Shown: positions 62,550 through 64,000 of the stretch, in pieces | Layout: each line of letters starts with the position of its first letter | Position numbering within the stretch: the first letter of the stretch is position 1 | DNA from: RYN-133 sp963754285 | GTDB taxonomy: Bacteria > Actinomycetota > Actinomycetes > Mycobacteriales > Jatrophihabitantaceae | Length of the DNA stretch: 64,000 nt | Reading direction: 5' to 3' | Assembly (NCBI GenBank): GCA_963754285.1 | Contig: CAVWFN010000004.1 | Coordinates: forward strand, 1-64,000 | Position numbers and translations under genes: made by a program | Notes under the pieces: generated by a model | The model's input: only the letters and a program-made list of their open reading frames with translations | Databases searched by the model: none | Told to the model about the DNA's origin: nothing

Positions 62550-63164
62550 ATGTTCGGCAACGACCCGGCCCGGGCGTTGAAGCGGGCCTACCTGCGTGCG
62601 CGGGGCGCGCGAGTTGCGCGCTCTGCGCACGTCGCCCTGCGCTCGCGTCTGAGTCGGCACACGAGCGTCGGCGAGAACACCTGGATCAACGGGCCGGCGG
62701 TGTGCAAGGGCGGCGGCGCGATCTCGATCGGGCCGCACTGCGCGATCGGTGAGGGGCTGCTGGTCAGCACCACCAATCACGAGATGCGCTTCGCGAACAT
62801 GATGCTGCGGATGCATTGGGAACACGGCTTCGTCGATCTCGAGGGTTCCGAGGACGTGACCATCGGGCCCGCGTGCTGGATCGGTGATCGCGTGACGGTG
62901 CTGGCAGGTGCACACGTCGGCGCCGGCGTCGTGATCGCCGCAGGCGCGGTGGTCACGCGCGGCGACTATCCCGACTACGCCGTCCTCGCCGGCGTTCCCG
63001 CACGCGTCGTGCGCATGCGCGCCGATCGTGACGTCGTGTCGGCGGTCGTCGACTCGCGCTGGTGGGACTGGCCCTACGAGCGGGTCGCCCGTAACCGCGA
63101 GTTCTTCGAAACCGACATCGCGCAGGCGGACGCGCGCGGGGTGCGCGCAGCAATCGTCGACTGA
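62550..63164 (+). CDS. Hexapeptide-repeat (LbH) acyltransferase
   Basis: The 204-residue protein has left-handed beta-helix hexapeptide repeats (ISIGPHCAIGEGLLVSTTNH; VTIGPACWIGDRVTVLAGAH; VGAGVVIAAGAVVTRGDYPD) and ends with YAVLAGVPARVVRMR, as in O-acetyltransferases of the WcaF/LacA class. It follows the GH16 gene by 5 bp and probably O-acetylates the polymer. It is convergent with GH16 copy 2. Confidence 0.9.
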   Translation: MFGNDPARALKRAYLRARGARVARSAHVALRSRLSRHTSVGENTWINGPAVCKGGGAISIGPHCAIGEGLLVSTTNHEMRFANMMLRMHWEHGFVDLEGSEDVTIGPACWIGDRVTVLAGAHVGAGVVIAAGAVVTRGDYPDYAVLAGVPARVVRMRADRDVVSAVVDSRWWDWPYERVARNREFFETDIAQADARGVRAAIVD

Positions 63165-63165
63165 C

Positions 63166-63867
63166 TCAGCGGGTGATCTTCACCCAGTCGACGTCGAGCT
63201 GCGCACGCGTGGCTGACGGCTTGCTCGTGTCGGCGCCGGCCTGAATCGCCATGTGCATCGGCCCGCTCGGAATGGCTGCCGGCGTGGTCACGCGCATGAC
63301 ACTGCGTCCGTCGAGCAGGTAGTTGAGCGACGTGCGCCGCCAGATCACCGAGATGGTGTGCCACCTGGTGAAGTCGCCCTTGGTGAACTTCGTGAACTGC
63401 CGGTTCGCGGACGTGTAGTGCACCGTCGTCTGCAGGATGTTGCGGCGCTTGCCGGGGAACTCGGCCAGGTCGATCTCGCCGGCAGCCGGCCACTGTCCCT
63501 GGGGCCACAGCATGATCGCGAAACCGTGGTCGGCGTTGCGCGACGCGCGTGCCCGCACATCCCAGCGTCCGTACGGCGCGATGGTGTTGCGCGAGCCGCG
63601 ACACAGGCACAGTCCACTGCCCTGCGCGCCGTTCGTCGCCACGTGCAGCGCGCCGTGCGACACGGTGACGAGCGACGGCACTCGAGGCTGCGCGCCCGCG
63701 TTGTCGTAGACAGCCCAGTCGTGGTTGAGCGTCGTTCCGATGAACTGGTAGGTAGCCGTCCACGACGCGCGATGCGATGTCGCGGCCCGAGCCACAATCG
63801 CCGGCGCGCAGCCGAGCAGAACCGTGAGGACGAGTACCGCGAGCAATCGGGGCGAGCGCGAGGTCAC
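63166..63867 (-). CDS. Secreted GH16-like glycosidase, copy 2
   Basis: The 233-residue paralogue of copy 1 has a signal peptide (TSRSPRLLAVLVLTVLLGCA) and GH16 core: WDVRARASRNADHGFAIMLW, GEIDLAEFPGKRRNIL (E-x-D-x-x-E), and TRWHTISVIWRRTSLNYLLD. GTG 63867 is chosen because it overlaps the stop of copy 3 (GTGA). It is convergent with the acyltransferase. Confidence 0.88.
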   Translation of the reverse strand: MTSRSPRLLAVLVLTVLLGCAPAIVARAATSHRASWTATYQFIGTTLNHDWAVYDNAGAQPRVPSLVTVSHGALHVATNGAQGSGLCLCRGSRNTIAPYGRWDVRARASRNADHGFAIMLWPQGQWPAAGEIDLAEFPGKRRNILQTTVHYTSANRQFTKFTKGDFTRWHTISVIWRRTSLNYLLDGRSVMRVTTPAAIPSGPMHMAIQAGADTSKPSATRAQLDVDWVKITR

Positions 63868-64000
63868 CGATACATCTTCACCCACGCGACGTCGAGGGTC
63901 GCCGACACAGACGAGGAAGTGTTCGAGTCGGCCCCGGCCTGAAGCGCGAGATGCATCGCAGTGGTCGGGATCGCAGCCGGATCAACCACACGGTGTATCG
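63864..64000 (-). CDS. GH16-like glycosidase, copy 3 (C-terminal fragment, cut by window end)
   Basis: The minus-strand frame from the window edge reads VVDPAAIPTTAMHLALQAGA and ends TLDVAWVKMYR before TGA at 63864-63866. It is parallel to the C-terminus of copy 2 (AIPSGPMHMAIQAGADTSKP, then LDVDWVKITR). It is the last third of a third paralogue, upstream of copy 2 in the same operon. Confidence 0.75.
   Translation of the reverse strand, partial: IHRVVDPAAIPTTAMHLALQAGADSNTSSSVSATLDVAWVKMYR

Overview
The window is high-GC DNA from an actinomycete (Actinomycetota). The main evidence is the gene order rpmG - hadA - hadB - tRNA-Trp - secE - nusG - rplK - rplA, the type II-like succinate dehydrogenase with a 5-helix anchor, the KorAB 2-oxoglutarate:ferredoxin oxidoreductase, frequent GTG starts, and many 1-4 bp start/stop overlaps. 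The sequence alone does not support a genus.

Layout. 0-1.3 kb: rplJ-rplL with an L10-type leader (minus strand). 1.3-9.6 kb: an accessory block that separates rplJL from rplKA. It holds a secreted repeat-domain protein and a four-gene minus-strand unit (subtilase, ECF-like sigma factor, small beta-domain protein, TPR-CHAT protease), with a divergent HopA1-family protein. 9.7-16.4 kb: ribosomal/translocation housekeeping genes (rplA, rplK, nusG, secE, hadAB, rpmG, three tRNAs), with an aspartate aminotransferase and a TetR/DUF4873 pair. 16.5-20.2 kb: sdhCAB. 20.3-24.6 kb: GNAT, FMN reductase, a Rieske-pyruvate-oxidase fusion and an aldo/keto reductase. 24.7-33.8 kb: a mannoside utilisation unit (GH38 alpha-mannosidase, ABC sugar importer, divergent LacI regulator with a palindromic operator candidate). 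33.8-41.1 kb: LysE exporter, a second aldo/keto reductase, an XRE regulator, a polar amino-acid ABC importer, a beta-lactamase-fold protein, nitronate monooxygenase and tRNA-Tyr. 41.2-48.5 kb: YajQ, methyltransferase, HtpX protease, carbonic anhydrase, rhodanese, cysteine dioxygenase and korAB. 48.5-50.2 kb: an AbiEi/DUF559-type gene flanked by a dense palindromic repeat array. 50.2-64 kb: a methyltransferase and a long exopolysaccharide locus (epimerase, glycosyltransferases, pyruvyl transferase, multi-pass membrane protein, GT14-type transferase, flippase, acyltransferase and three GH16-like secreted proteins, the last cut by the window end).

Two features cut across the window. First, two families of short palindromic elements sit in intergenic space: one with TGAGTGGCGC arms (three copies), one with GACTTTGCACC arms (one copy plus a ~540 bp array around the DUF559-type gene). 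Second, six genes, including the essential rplJ, are broken by single-base frameshifts where the correct reading frame resumes at once. I read most of these as sequence or assembly errors rather than real pseudogenes.

The most unusual system is the subtilase / sigma / TPR-CHAT / HopA1 cassette. It combines two predicted proteases with a dedicated-looking sigma factor, and nothing in the window shows its trigger or substrate.
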